A DNA stretch of 64,000 nt from Diplonema papillatum (Eukaryota > Euglenozoa > Diplonemea > Diplonemida > Diplonemidae). The notes beneath the pieces were generated by a model. The model had not been told where the DNA came from and made no database searches. It saw only the letters and a program-made list of their open reading frames with translations. The stretch lies in contig JAPJBO010000136.1 in the NCBI GenBank assembly GCA_030068145.1, positions 124,001 through 188,000 of the forward strand. The letters are read 5' to 3'. Position numbers and translations under genes: made by a program. Shown here piece by piece: positions 1 through 11,800 of the stretch. The stretch's first letter is position 1. Every line of letters starts with the position of its first letter.

Positions 1-356
1 AGGCTTCGCGCAAGGTCATCCCCCCCCGGAGGGGGATTCGGGCAAAGCAAGTCAAAGGGCGTAGATCGAGGTAGGGCTCTTTCCCCGCCCACCACCATGC
101 ATGGCTCTCTAGTTTTCGGAAAGGAAAAAGGGCACGACCACATGGATGTGCGGGTGTGGTACGGACCCGTGGTAACGGGGTGCCTCCCAAGCACTACCAA
201 CCACACGTATGCGTGCGCGTGTGATAAATGGCTTCGCGCAAAGCAAGTCAAAACGGGCGTGTGCAGGGGGGTAGATCGGAGGCGCTGGCTTCCCTGGGAA
301 TGCCCTGGGCTGAGCGCCCGATCAAGCAGCAAAGCCCCGCCCACCCTGACGAATGA
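1..356. other. Left edge, no gene seen
   Basis: I see no gene. A short phrase (cttcgcgcaa, then caagtcaaa, then gtagatcg) occurs twice, near 4-70 and 229-282, so this is probably the remains of a duplicated repeat. The open frame at 97-504 has no recognisable composition and runs into a dispersed repeat. Confidence 0.4.
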
Positions 357-640
357 TAGGTACCAGGGAAAGCCTGCTACACGGGAGCCAAGCTTCACGT
401 GTTCGGCGGTACTGCAGAGCCACGGGCCCACGGGTCAAGTGGCTAGACTTCCCAAACTAAAGCATCAAGGCTCGGCGCACCTTGGGGCTTGGCGCTCGCG
501 CTGAACACAAGCTCGTCGAGACGGTCAGCCGCAGGGCAGAGCGGACGGGGTTGTGGCACTGTGCTGCCTCCGACTCAAGCTTTGCAAGCTGTGGTTGACC
601 GTCACGTTCCTGGACCAGGAGCGGCCTTTTTCTTTTCTTC
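357..640 (+). repeat. Dispersed 280-bp repeat, copy 1
   Basis: This block matches 38368-38648 with few differences over its whole length, from the 'gtaccagggaaagcctgct' start to the 'gagcggcctttttcttttc' end. At the second site it is bracketed by 50-bp direct repeats, which copy 1 lacks. No coding potential is convincing in either copy. It is a dispersed, probably mobile, sequence of unknown class. Confidence 0.8.
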
Positions 641-700
641 GGGGGTTCGCGTACAGGGATTTATATAGCTTTTCCTCCTCTGTAGAAAAGTCCTGTTCGC

Positions 701-1010
701 CCTCGGGCAGGGCTTACGCTCCGTTTTCGGTCTCAGAGAAAATACGTGTGGTCCACATGTAGGCGCTTAAGATTCGAGGGGAAAAAAAAACCTTTCCCCT
801 CAGGAAAAAAAAATAGTGGCTACTGGGCTTGGCGATACCTGGCTGTGGGACCTTGACCACTAGTGGGCCTAGACTCCCCTGCATGTGGACCAATAAATCA
901 AAATCCACATGTGGTACCTGTGGATCCACACGTGGGGGAACAAAATCCAAAAAGAATTAACGTGTGGAAATCCACACGTTCCACACGTGGAGCGTAAGCC
1001 CTGCCCTCGG
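701..1010. mobile_element. MITE with 22-bp terminal inverted repeats
   Basis: The left end (cctcgggcagggcttacgct) is repeated inverted at the right end (agcgtaagccctgccctcgg). Both sides are followed by GTCCTGT (690-696 and 1012-1018), which fits a 7-bp target-site duplication. The interior is built from palindromic ccacatgtgg/ccacacgtgg motifs and has no transposase frame. It is a non-autonomous DNA transposon of about 310 bp, and the superfamily cannot be set from the sequence alone. Confidence 0.75.
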
Positions 1011-1189
1011 GGTCCTGTGGCGGACCCAAAATGAATTAGAATTGGTAGTCAAGAGGCAAGCACTGCTGTGCCAGCCCAACCTCAGTGTTGGTAATAAGAA
1101 TCAGACAAAATGGTTAATTTGTAAGAGAGGGGTCTGGGGGGCAGCGCCCCCCAGCGCACGGTACGGTACAGCGAAGAATTCCCGTGCCA

Positions 1190-3880
1190 GTCAACTTCTA
1201 GTATTGAATCCAAATTTAATTAGAGTTGGTAGTCAACGTCCAATTTCGGATCCAAATTCAATTAGAATTGGTAGTCAACGTTCAATGTCGGATCCAAATT
1301 TAATTAGAATCGGTAGTCAACGTCTGTGCCAAATCCCAAATTTAATTTGTATTGGTAGTCAACGTCCAATTTCGAATTCCAAATTTAATTAGAATTGGTA
1401 GTCAACGTCTAATGTCGGATCCAAATTTGATTAGGATTGGTAGTCAACGTCTGATGCCAAATCCAGAATTTAATTGATAGGCAACGTCCAGTTTAGGATC
1501 CCAAATTTAATTAGAACTGGTAGTCAACGTCCAACTTCGAATTCCAAATTTAATTAGAATTGGTAGTCAACGTCTAATGTCGGATCCAAATTTGATTAGG
1601 ATTGGTAGTCAACGTCTGATGCCAAATCCAGAATTTAATTGATAGGCAACGTCCAGTTTAGGATCCCAAATTTAATTAGAACTGGTAGTCAACGTCCAAC
1701 TTCGAATTCCAAATTTAATTAGAATTGGTAGTCAACGTCTAATGTCGGATCCAAATTTGATTAGGATTGGTAGTCAACGTCTGATGCCAAATCCAGAATT
1801 TAATTGATAGGCAACGTCCAGTTTAGGATCCCAAATCTAATTAGAATTGGTAGTCAACGTCCAACTTCGAATTCCAAATTTAATTAGAATTGGTAGTCAA
1901 CGTCTAATGTCGGATCCAAATTTGATTAGGATTGGTAGTCAACGTCTGATGCCAAATCCAGAATTTAATTGATAGGCAACGTCCAGTTTAGGATCCCAAA
2001 TCTAATTAGAATTGGTAGTCAACGTCTGTGCCAAATCCCAAATCTAATTAGAATTGGTAGTCAACGTCTGTGCCAAATCCCAAATCTAATTAGAATTGGT
2101 AGTCAACGTCTGTGCCAAATCCCAATCTAATTAGAATTGGTAGTCAACGTCCAATTTCCGATTCTGAATATAATTAGAATTGGTAGTCAACGTCTGTGCC
2201 AAATCCCAAATCTAATTAGAATTGGTAGTCAACGTCTGTGCCAAATCCCAAATCTAATTAGAATTGGTAGTCAACGTCCAATTTCCGATTCTGAATATAA
2301 TTAGAATTGGTAGTCAACGTCTGTGCCAAATCCCAAATCTAATTAGAATTGGTAGTCAACGTCTGTGCCAAATCCCAAATCTAATTAGAATTGGTAGTCA
2401 ACGTCCAATTTCCGATTCTGAATATAATTAGAATTGGTAGTCAACGTCTGTGCCAAATCCCAAATCTAATTAGAATTGGTAGTCAACGTCTGTGCCAAAT
2501 CCCAAATCTAATTAGAATTGGTAGTCAACGTCCAATTTCCGATTCTGAATATAATTAGAATTGGTAGTCAACGTCTGTGCCAAATCCCAAATCTAATTAG
2601 AATTGGTAGTCAACGTCTGTGCCAAATCCCAAATCTAATTAGAATTGGTAGTCAACGTCTGTGCCAAATCCCAAATCTAATTAGAATTGGTAGTCAACGT
2701 CTGTGCCAAATCCCAAATCTAATTAGAATTGGTAGTCAACGTCCAATTTCCGATTCTGAATATAATTAGAATTGGTAGTCAACGTCTGTGCCAAATCCCA
2801 AATCTAATTAGAATTGGTAGTCAACGTCCAATTTCCGATTCTGAATATAATTAGAATTGGTAGTCAACGTCTGTGCCAAATCCCAAATCTAATTAGAATT
2901 GGTAGTCAACGTCTGTGCCAAATCCCAAATCTAATTAGAATTGGTAGTCAACGTCTGTGCCAAATCCCAAATCTAATTAGAATTGGTAGTCAACGTCTGT
3001 GCCAAATCCCAAATCTAATTAGAATTGGTAGTCAACGTCTGTGCCAAATCCCAAATCTAATTAGAATTGGTAGTCAACGTCCAATTTCCGATTCTGAATA
3101 TAATTAGAATTGGTAGTCAACGTCTGTGCCAAATCCCAAATCTAATTAGAATTGGTAGTCAACGTCTGTGCCAAATCCCAAATCTAATTAGAATTGGTAG
3201 TCAACGTCTGTGCCAAATCCCAAATCTAATTAGAATTGGTAGTCAACGTCCAATTTCCGATTCTGAATATAATTAGAATTGGTAGTCAACGTCTGTGCCA
3301 AATCCCAAATCTAATTAGAATTGGTAGTCAACGTCTGTGCCAAATCCCAAATCTAATTAGAATTGGTAGTCAACGTCTGTGCCAAATCCCAAATCTAATT
3401 AGAATTGGTAGTCAACGTCTGTGCCAAATCCCAAATCTAATTAGAATTGGTAGTCAACGTCTGTGCCAAATCCCAAATCTAATTAGAATTGGTAGTCAAC
3501 GTCCAATTTCCGATTCTGAATATAATTAGAATTGGTAGTCAACGTCTGTGCCAAATCCCAAATCTAATTAGAATTGGTAGTCAACGTCCAATTTCCGATT
3601 CTGAATATAATTAGAATTGGTAGTCAACGTCTGTGCCAAATCCCAAATCTAATTAGAATTGGTAGTCAACGTCTGTGCCAAATCCCAAATCTAATTAGAA
3701 TTGGTAGTCAACGTCTGTGCCAAATCCCAAATCTAATTAGAATTGGTAGTCAACGTCTGTGCCAAATCCCAAATCTAATTAGAATTGGTAGTCAACGTCT
3801 GTGCCAAATCCCAAATCTAATTAGAATTGGTAGTCAACGTCTGTGCCAAATCCCAAATCTAATTAGAATTGGTAGTCAAC
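1190..3880 (+). repeat. 42/43-bp satellite with 165-bp higher-order block
   Basis: This is a tandem array of a unit containing aattggtagtcaacgt. The main variant is exactly 42 bp (14 codons), so it leaves frames open. A second variant, with ccaatttccgattctg, is 43 bp and shifts frame each time, which is why the apparent ORFs break at regular points. Between about 1366 and 2025 four subunits form a 165-bp higher-order unit repeated four times (matching points near 1366, 1531, 1696 and 1861). From 2026 to 3880 the 42- and 43-bp variants alternate irregularly. The first units (1190-1365) are the most divergent. The frames are satellite artefacts, not genes. Confidence 0.95.
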
Positions 3881-4402
3881 ATCTCGCCTCCACTACCCCC
3901 TTCGGGCCGTCCGCCCCTGGCCCTCCTCCCTCCTCTTCCCCCACCTCCTTTTTACTCATCCTGCCCCCATGGCTTCGCCATGGCTTCGCCCCTTTGCCCT
4001 CCTGCCTCGGCTCCCCCCTTTATTACTCCCCTGCCTTGGCTCACCTTGCCGCCTACCCCAACCCCCAGCCCAAAATCAATTCAATTTTTTGTTTTCACGC
4101 TCGGGGTGGCCCCGAGCCCCAGACCCATATATAAATCACTGTTCGTGTAACTCTTCTTTTCCGGAAGATAACGTTATCTAGTCTATAGTTTTCTTTTCTC
4201 TCTGGCGCTCTTTTTCTCTAGCAAAGCGACTATTGCGACCGACACCACGACCACACCCGTAATGAATGTGATCAAGGGCCCCCCACGTTCTACATGTGTT
4301 GAGCAGGGGTTGCCATGTAGCCCGTACCGGTCTAAGCCTGCAATGTAACTTCCATAAGTACCCGGGTCCGACGGTCCGTTAGTCATCAGCGACATCGGGC
4401 GG
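3881..4402. other. Satellite edge, no gene seen
   Basis: A C/T-rich stretch follows the satellite (3885-4080), then ordinary sequence. The minus-strand frame at 4183-4395 has no family resemblance. Nothing else is supported here. Confidence 0.4.
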
Positions 4403-4619
4403 GGAAGAACATTTCCGGAGTTGGGGCTTGCACTGACAAACGAAGCAACGGACGATCAGCATCGACTGACCAAAGGTGATGAAAATGATAAGGCAAAAGT
4501 TTCTTGTTCTTCGCGAGTACAGGGTATAAACCTCTCTGGGGGGGTTTCCTGTATTAGCACTTTTTCGTTGGCTTCGTTTTCTCTTTCATGTGCAACCGCT
4601 GTTCCGGAAATGTTCCCGT
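4403..4619. mobile_element. MITE with gaacatttccgga termini
   Basis: The left end reads gaacatttccggagttgggg and the right end is its imperfect inverse (ttccggaaatgttc). Similarity continues inward through the ttgcac and cgaagc segments. The same terminus recurs near 25640-25998, 48228-48622, 51819 and 54250, so this is a dispersed family of inverted-repeat elements without a transposase frame. Confidence 0.65.
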
Positions 4620-4624
4620 CAGTA

Positions 4625-4771
4625 CAGTTTGTTGAACGCTTACGCCCGCCACTAAACCCAGATGTACCTGTGTTTCGTGTGGGCTACAGCACATTTACCT
4701 CCTTTGATCTATCGCAACTGGCAGTTTCCTCAAGCATTTCCTACAAAGCAGGTGCTCATACAAAAAAAAAA
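4625..4771 (+). mobile_element. A-tailed retroposon, copy 1
   Basis: The block runs from gttgaacgcttacgcccgcc to caggtgctcatacaaaaaaa. Related copies lie at 18201-18498, 18500-18757 and 36666-36892, all in the same orientation and all ending in tacaaaa-type A tracts. The A-rich 3' end suggests reverse-transcriptase-mediated spread. No open frame is shared by the copies, so it is probably non-autonomous. Confidence 0.65.
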
Positions 4772-4827
4772 TTGAAAGAAAGGGGAAAAAGGTGGGTGTG
4801 TGGGTGGATAAGCTCGTGGTAGGGGGG

Positions 4828-4959
4828 ATTGCAAGAACGTGCTTGGAATGGGTATGTGCTCAACACCGCACTGGTCCCGTCTGCGCCGTGTTTCGGTCTT
4901 TTAACCCACGGACACATAAAGCGGACCATCATCAGCGTGGAACCTGAGTGTCTGCAGTG
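4828..4959 (+). mobile_element. Short element with 23-bp flanking duplication
   Basis: A 132-bp block starting attgcaagaacgtgcttgg is bracketed by two copies of tggataagctcgtggtaggg plus three further G (4805-4827 and 4960-4982), which is what an insertion with target-site duplication leaves. Other copies start after G-runs near 23207, 26630 and 27680. The element contains the in-frame stop codon now used by the antiporter gene. Its class is unknown. It lacks an A tail and has no coding frame. Confidence 0.7.
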
Positions 4960-5860
4960 TGGATAAGCTCGTGGTAGGGGGGGTGGAGTACCTCGAGTTC
5001 TGCCAGTTTGGCGTCTTTGCTCTGGTTCGTAGCGTCTCGGGCCTGCCCGGAGATGAGGATGTGGTAGCAGCCGTGGGCGAGGGATACCCTCTTGTCCTCA
5101 GGGCGGTATTTCGGCAGCTCGAGGAGCCGGCCCTTGTCGACGAACTTCCGCACCTCGCGCGGCTGCCACTTGCTGTACGGCTCGATGCCCCGCAAGACCT
5201 TGTACGCCAAGTCGACTCCCGTCGCCCGCCACAGCGCCTGTGCGAAGTTCTCGTTGCCCTTCTTGCGCATCGTGTTGAGGAAGGTCTCCGCCGAAAAGAG
5301 CATTGCCGTGAGATCCGTCTCAGCATACACGTCACAGTACTTCGTAGTGCCCGTCAGACTGCTGAGAATCCCCGCTGCGTATCCGGGACCCACGTAGTCA
5401 AAGCGCCTTGAGACGTGCACGCGCGCGCTGCCTGATGTGATGAGGACGATGTTGTCGTGTTCGTTTCCCTTTTCGATCAGCAGCTGGCCTCTGGCAAACT
5501 TCTTCGTCCGCCTCCTCGTCTTGAGGAGGTCTTTGATCTCGGACGACGCGTTCTCGTACCACTCCATTTGCTGGAGGATGTAGTCCGGGTTGCACGACTG
5601 CATCTTCACCTCGACGCGGGTCAGCTCCTTCATTTTCTGCTCCACCAGGCCGACCAGGACGTCGGCCTCCTTGTCTTCGATCAGCCCCTCTTTCTGCCAG
5701 ATCCACACCTTCCGGCGGGCGTGATTCAGCACTGTTCTGGCGGCGAGGGTCGTCTTCATCGCAATACTAGTGTGAGGAGCCCGCTGCGCGAAGGTGACCA
5801 GCTGCTGGAGCACCTCCCTCTTGACTTGCTTCGCGTGCGTTTTGAGCTTGTTCGCCTCGC
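4932..5860 (-). CDS. SOS1-like: Antiporter exon 6: helical region and cyclic-nucleotide-binding-like domain
   Basis: It begins GEANKLKTHAKQVKREVLQQ and includes TVLNHARRKVWIWQKEGLIE, matching SOS1's 'VLNHLIEYIQNLEKVGLLEE'. A cyclic-nucleotide-binding fold follows (FARGQLLIEKGNEHDNIVLI and next strands). The phosphate-binding cassette is atypical: GYAAGIL replaces the usual FGE-x-AL, and TTKYCDV lacks the arginine. Canonical cAMP binding is therefore doubtful, as it also is for plant SOS1. The final eight residues and the stop lie in the element at 4828-4959. Confidence 0.85.
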
Positions 5861-8800
5861 CTGTGCGGGTTCGAGTCGCGTTAGCAGAAAAAGAATCATA
5901 CAGAGCAAGCATCGCAGACGTTCGCTTTCGGCCAAAGAAAGCAAATTGTTCGCGTGCCCGCGGGCCTTTTTCTCCCGGGAAGACGACAAACACAACACAC
6001 GCGACAGACGAAAATTTACTCGCAATGCAATACAAACACATTCTGATTTGGTCTTCGCTTACACCACCGTGTGTTGTTTTGACCTGTCGTGTAGGAGTCT
6101 ACCCGCATGACCTCACGTCCGTTCAACACGTGGTTCGGTAGTTGCAGCACTTGGGATTTCTTCGGTTCTCTGTCTGGTAGCTTCGTCGAGCATTTCCTTC
6201 CAAGCTGGCGCTTATGTAAAAGAATACCGGGGTCAGCGATGTTGTCAATCTTCGCGAGGACAGCGTCGTGTGCCGTCACTAAAGCCATGGCGACGTTGAA
6301 GCCGTACGTCCACTTCTGCTCCCGGTAGCTGCTCTTGCCCAGGCGGTACACCTTGTCGAGGAACTCCTCGAACTTGCCGTAGAGGCCCGCTTCGAACCGC
6401 CAGAACTCCTCCAATATCGACGCGTTCAGCTGCGGTTGGGTGTGGGTAAGGCAGACTTTAAGAAAAAAGGGCGCGGAATACGGGCTTCGCTCGACACTCC
6501 GGAGACGAGCGGGATGCTCTCTGGGTCTGCTGCCCTGTACAGGGTTTTCCGAACCCGAAACAACCAGGTAGCCAACACAATGGGCCAGTCTGCCACATCG
6601 CCGGTCTACAAACACCAGTCTCGGACCTCACGCCAGTCTTGGTACCTCTGGAACAAAGACGGATTGTGCGTGGTAATGATGTGGAAGGTTCCCTGTTTTG
6701 ACCGTCCCACCTCTCGCACTGCAACGATCCTGGCTTCTTTGCTGTGACAAGCTCCTCGAGACAATCTCCTTTTTCATCTCATAATCTACTTGATGAAACA
6801 AATCAATTGTTCGCATGCGAACACTTCGAGGGGACACTGGACACAACCGACTGGCCACCATGTGGGTCAAGAACTTGCATACCAGAATGTCTTCATCGGG
6901 GTTGAGCCGTTCGAGGTGAATTTCCGGGATCTTCTGTGTGCATTGTGTCCGCATTTGAGCTCTTTTCTAAACGCAAAAAGTCGGAACACCAACCTCTGGA
7001 TAAACAACGCCCTATCCACCCCAATTAACTGGCACGTTCCGAACGGTCTAGGTGCAGGTCATGGTCGGCCACACAGGCCACCTACCCAGCACGAGCACAG
7101 TAATGGGGACAACTGATCTCCCAGCGGTGATGTGCAGGGCGACGGGAGACATACATTGTGAGAGGAGAGCGAAGCTATGTTTTCGTCGTTGCCGAGCACA
7201 CGCCCCGTCTCGGGCTGGATCAGCTTCTGCTGCGCGACCGGCATGTTTTCCTCGTTGTAGATCTTCTTTTTGAGCCGCAGGACGTTTCCGGTGCCGTCCA
7301 TCTTGATGTGCAGCGTCCGGCCGAGCGACACGTGTTTGATGGCAACAGTCACGGCGTCAAACGACGAAAGCTCCTTCAACAGCGCCGGAGACGCCGGCAG
7401 CTCGGGAGACCCGGGCATCACAGCGTAGCTGTCGCCGGCGATCGAGTAGTCGGCCTGCGATAGCTGCTCGGCTTCCTTCTTCTTCGCGAGCTTCTCGCGT
7501 GCGTTGATCTCGGCCAGCAAGAACCGCACGGCGTCGCCGTCGAGGAGGCCCTCCTCGTTCTGGTCCCAGACCGACGCGTGCATGATCTTGAAGTAGTGCA
7601 TGACCGCCTCAGCGTGCTGGTCGCCTTCGCCGAGGAACTCGTCTTCGTTGTTGTACGGGTCCTTCATGTCCTCGAAGACCCACTTCTTCGCAACGAGCCA
7701 GTTCACGTCGTACAGCGCGGACTCGATTTTGAGGTCCTCCAGCTGGTCCATCCCGCCGGCCTTCAGCCGCTTGAAGTTGTCGCGCATCATCCTCTTCTTC
7801 GTGTCAGACACCTGAGCGTTGTTGGAACGAGCTTTCTTGTCCTGATACCAATTGACATTACCAGTTCCCGGCCGCAAGCACTGTGCAACGCAGCCAGTTA
7901 CAGCGCGGTGGACGTGTGCCTTCGCGGTTTTAATGTGGCTAGCCTCTCTCTCCTTCAAGTAAGGCACCCCGATCAACCACTGAAACACACTGTGTACGAC
8001 GTCTTTTTAGCCTTCGCAGCGCATGGTCGATTGTTAGTGCTGGAGAAATGAAATGCGGCGGATACCTGATCGAGTTTGAAGTGCTGCACCAGGTTGCGGG
8101 TCGTGACGCCGTTGACGAGAAGCGTCAAGACGACAATCCCCGCGAGGAAGAAGACCAGCTTGTTCTGCAGGATGGTCCTCGGGTCGTTTTCGTCGCGCAT
8201 CGTCAGGCGGTGGTCGCCGGCGATGATCAGCGCGAGCGCGAGGCCGACAGCGCCGCGAAGCCCGCCCCAAGCGACGAGAGCCATGTTCCCCGTGTTCAAT
8301 CGGTAGTCGAAGAAGTTGTTGTACACCACAGAGAACACCTTCACGACGAAGAACCGCACGACGTTGATCACAACGTACACCACCACGAGGTACAAGAAGT
8401 CGATGAACGTGACGTGCGCGAAAGCCCTCCCCGCGACGATCATGCCCGCCATGGTGAAGATCAGCGTGTTGCCGAGGTAAACGGACATCTCCCAGAACTC
8501 GTGCAGCGTGTGGTGCACTTCGGGAGATATGCACTGCTTCCGGTGCGAGAGGTAAATGCCGCAGACCACGACGGCGAGCACGCCGGACACGTGGAAGTAC
8601 GCTTCCGCGAAGAAGAACGTCACGTAGGCAGTCACCAGCGACGTCGTGATCTCGATCAGAGGGTCGTTGAAGACCTTCGACAAGCAGAACGCGGAAACCG
8701 CGCCGCAGACGTATCCAAGCAAGGGGCCGCCCAAGGATACCTTGATGAGCTCCAGAACCAACGAGCCGGCGGATTCTTCGATGTGCCCCGAGCACCCGGC

Positions 8801-11800
8801 AACGGCGGTTTGGAGGATGGTGAAGAACACGATCGCGGTTCCGTCGTTCAGCAGACTCTCGCCTTCGATCAGCGTGCTGATCTGGGGGCTCGCGCCCAGC
8901 TCCTTCAGCAGCGCCACCACTGCGACCGGGTCCGTCGCACTCAGCGTGACGCCGAACAGAAGCGACGCCTCCCAGCTCCAGTCGTACCTGTTCAGAGGGG
9001 GTGCAGTTTCACCACCTGGTCTACTTATTGCGAAAGCCGGCAGGAACTGTTGACTGCACGGTGCAGTAGTAAAGGCTTTCACTAGTAAATTTACTAGTGG
9101 TTTTACAAGTGAAAATGGTTTACAAGTGCCGCTAGTAAATTTTACAAGTGCACTTGTTAAATTTACAAGTGCACTTGTAAAATTTACAAGTGCACTAGTA
9201 AAATTTACAAGTGCACTAGTAAAATTTACGAGTGATTTCAGGTGTTTTGGCAGGTGTTTTGGGGTGAAACAAGAAGAAACTGTGGCAAGTGAAGCACACA
9301 TTCAGAAGAACCGGCTTCTGCAGAGCAAAGTGTCAACCCAGTGCTTGAGAGCCCCGCGCGTAGGCAGACCGCGTCAATCCAGATTTCCCCCACTCCAAGG
9401 CAAACGTGAACACTCGAACACGACCCCCCTGTGGCTCGATGCGGTGGGAACACGGGACAATAACATCGGAAAAGACGGAGCGCGAGGGAGGAGGCGTTCT
9501 TGTCCTCTCAGAGCAGAGTCGTGCACAGGTACGTCCTGGTACCAGAAATAGAGTTGCACGGCAAAAGACGCTCTGGTATCTTGCTTTTTGCCCAGCTTGG
9601 CATCCATTTTTTGGACTGAGTCGTGGGCAACAGTGCGGTCAGCTCTGAAGGGCAATACCGTAAACGGAAATAAGTTGGACCGGACAAAATGGTCCAACTC
9701 ACCTATTTTGGGCTCTGGTGGTCCAACTTTTGTCCGGCCAACTTTTTTCGGGGGGTTCTGTGTACTTGGTGCAGTTTTGCGGCTGGCCAGCACTCGCTCC
9801 ACTCCGTAATCGCGCATGGGTCCGCCGCCAGGAGTTCCCGAACACTGCGCGGTGCTGCGTAACCCGCTGAGTTCCCTCGAGCAACTCGCAACGAAGCTCC
9901 CTGGCCATGGTCCAGCCATTGGTCGCCATGGCCCTGTGGTGGAATCACAAGATCATCCTTGCGTGGAAGGATGTTTGATCGCGACCGGTTGCGGCTGGTC
10001 AGTGCCGAGGGTGGACCAAGATGCGTCCACCGTCTGTCCCATTGCTTTGGTAGAGTGCAAACGCAAAAATGCAGAGTGCAAACGAGGTGGCTCGAGGTTG
10101 GCTGACAGTGAAGGAAAAAGTATGAGCCGCCAATAAACGACGATCTTGGTACGCTCAAGAAGAAACCCAACGCATCTCTCGCGTCGCTACCCATTTGTCA
10201 TGGGACATTTTTTTACCTCATGCCCATCGACCCAACCCCGCCTAAGTGGATACGTGCCTGGGCGGAAATATGTTGGACCGGACAAAATGGTCCAATTGTT
10301 TTGGTCGTCCGCGGTCCAACCTTTGTCCGGTCCAACATATTTTCGGTCCAACATATTTCCGGTCCAACTTTCTTCTGCTTATGGTATGGAAGATCCACGG
10401 GGGGTTTCGAGGGCTGAAGGATTCTTGTCACGAGGGTGCTAGGGGAAGTTGTTTGGGCTGTTGCCGGAAGATTAGTACTTCTTGGGGCTTGGCGGTTGCT
10501 TGGTCGGGTGTTGGGAACGAACGCGGTGTGCCTACTGCTTCATTTTATTGTATCGTTGATTCTTGGGGTGTTGCTGCCGCTGCCGTGCTTGCGTTCTCAC
10601 CTTCTTCTGATGATGCTTGTAAGGCCCATGTTGCCCATTCAGCGCACTTGTCTCCCGGGCAGCTGGCACGCGTAGAGCCACACTCCGGATTACCGCGTGG
10701 TTCCCTTCGCATAGGCGTCCAGGGCCTGCATTCGGGTGGGTGCCCGAACACCGGCCTTTGGTCCGCCTCCGGCTGAAACCATCTAAGGTGCGCTGTGTCG
10801 CCCACTGTCAGAATGTGTTGAGAGGTGGCCTTTTCGTTGCACCCTCCTAAACCACATATCTCCGTTGTGCCGTTTTGTAGAATCGATTGCCCGATCACTA
10901 GCGCACTGCTCCGCTGGACCTCCGGAGTTGGTGCAGCGTCTTGCCGTTGATGCTGCTCTGTGGCGCGTTTAGTCGCTCTCGGAGTCTGCGGTTCCTCTGA
11001 TGCTCGAGGGTCCCCCGTGCAAACCTGCCGATCTCTTCCATCTGCACTAGGCCGGCGGCATCTTGGGCGCATACATATTGATCCACATCAAAGACGCTTC
11101 GTCCGTTCAGCACTCTTCCTGCTGCCTCGTCCGCTTTTTCATGTTTACGAAACCTCACAAATTTCTGACTATTATGGTCGAGCCCGAGTGTTACATTGAT
11201 GGGCTGTGTGGAACTCCTCACTGCGGCAACAACAATGTCAAGATCCCTGCTTGGGCAAAGCCTCCGTGCCGAAGCGTGTCGGGAAGTGGCAGGCATGCTC
11301 GGACCGACTGGAAGTATTCGCAACAGTCAGGTGGCCGCTTCTGCCCAGGGTTCCCCGCTCCCCGCTCACGTCGCCATTGTAGAGTGTGTTTCACTGTTGT
11401 GAATTTGGCACGACACCACTCATAGTGCGTCTCTCTTGCCTCCGTTTCTTCTCATTTTGTAGACGCTTTTCCTCGGCAGCTGTCAGCTAGCTCAACAAAA
11501 GTCTCAGGGTAAAGGGGCTGGACAGTGCGTACAGTTCCAGTTGGGTGCGCGCTGCTCCTCTCATCCTTTTTCAACGGCGCGGCTGTATATCAGGGGAGAT
11601 GATTCCCATCAAGGCTCCCAACAACCCTACCCAACTCAGTCCGAGGGGTAGTGCACATCGACCAAACCTCCCCATTTTTCGATCTCGCAATTTTTCACGC
11701 AAAACCCCCTATAAATCACTGTTTTGGACTGAAAAACACCTGAATTCACTTGTAATTTTTACTAGTAAATTTACTAGTAAAAGGGTCATTTTACAAGTTT

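Noticed and set aside
1190-3880. CRISPR-like array
   Set aside because: Units are contiguous and alike with no unique spacers, in a eukaryotic context. It is a satellite.
2518-4134. Series of 69-186-codon proteins with 14-residue repeats
   Set aside because: They are products of a 42-bp satellite. The 43-bp variant breaks each one. No flanking gene structure.
8048-9085. Long plus-strand open frame opposite exon 2 (345 codons)
   Set aside because: It is antisense to the conserved exchanger core. GC-rich third positions keep the opposite frame open, and its composition (Val/Glu/His/Arg) is typical of a shadow.
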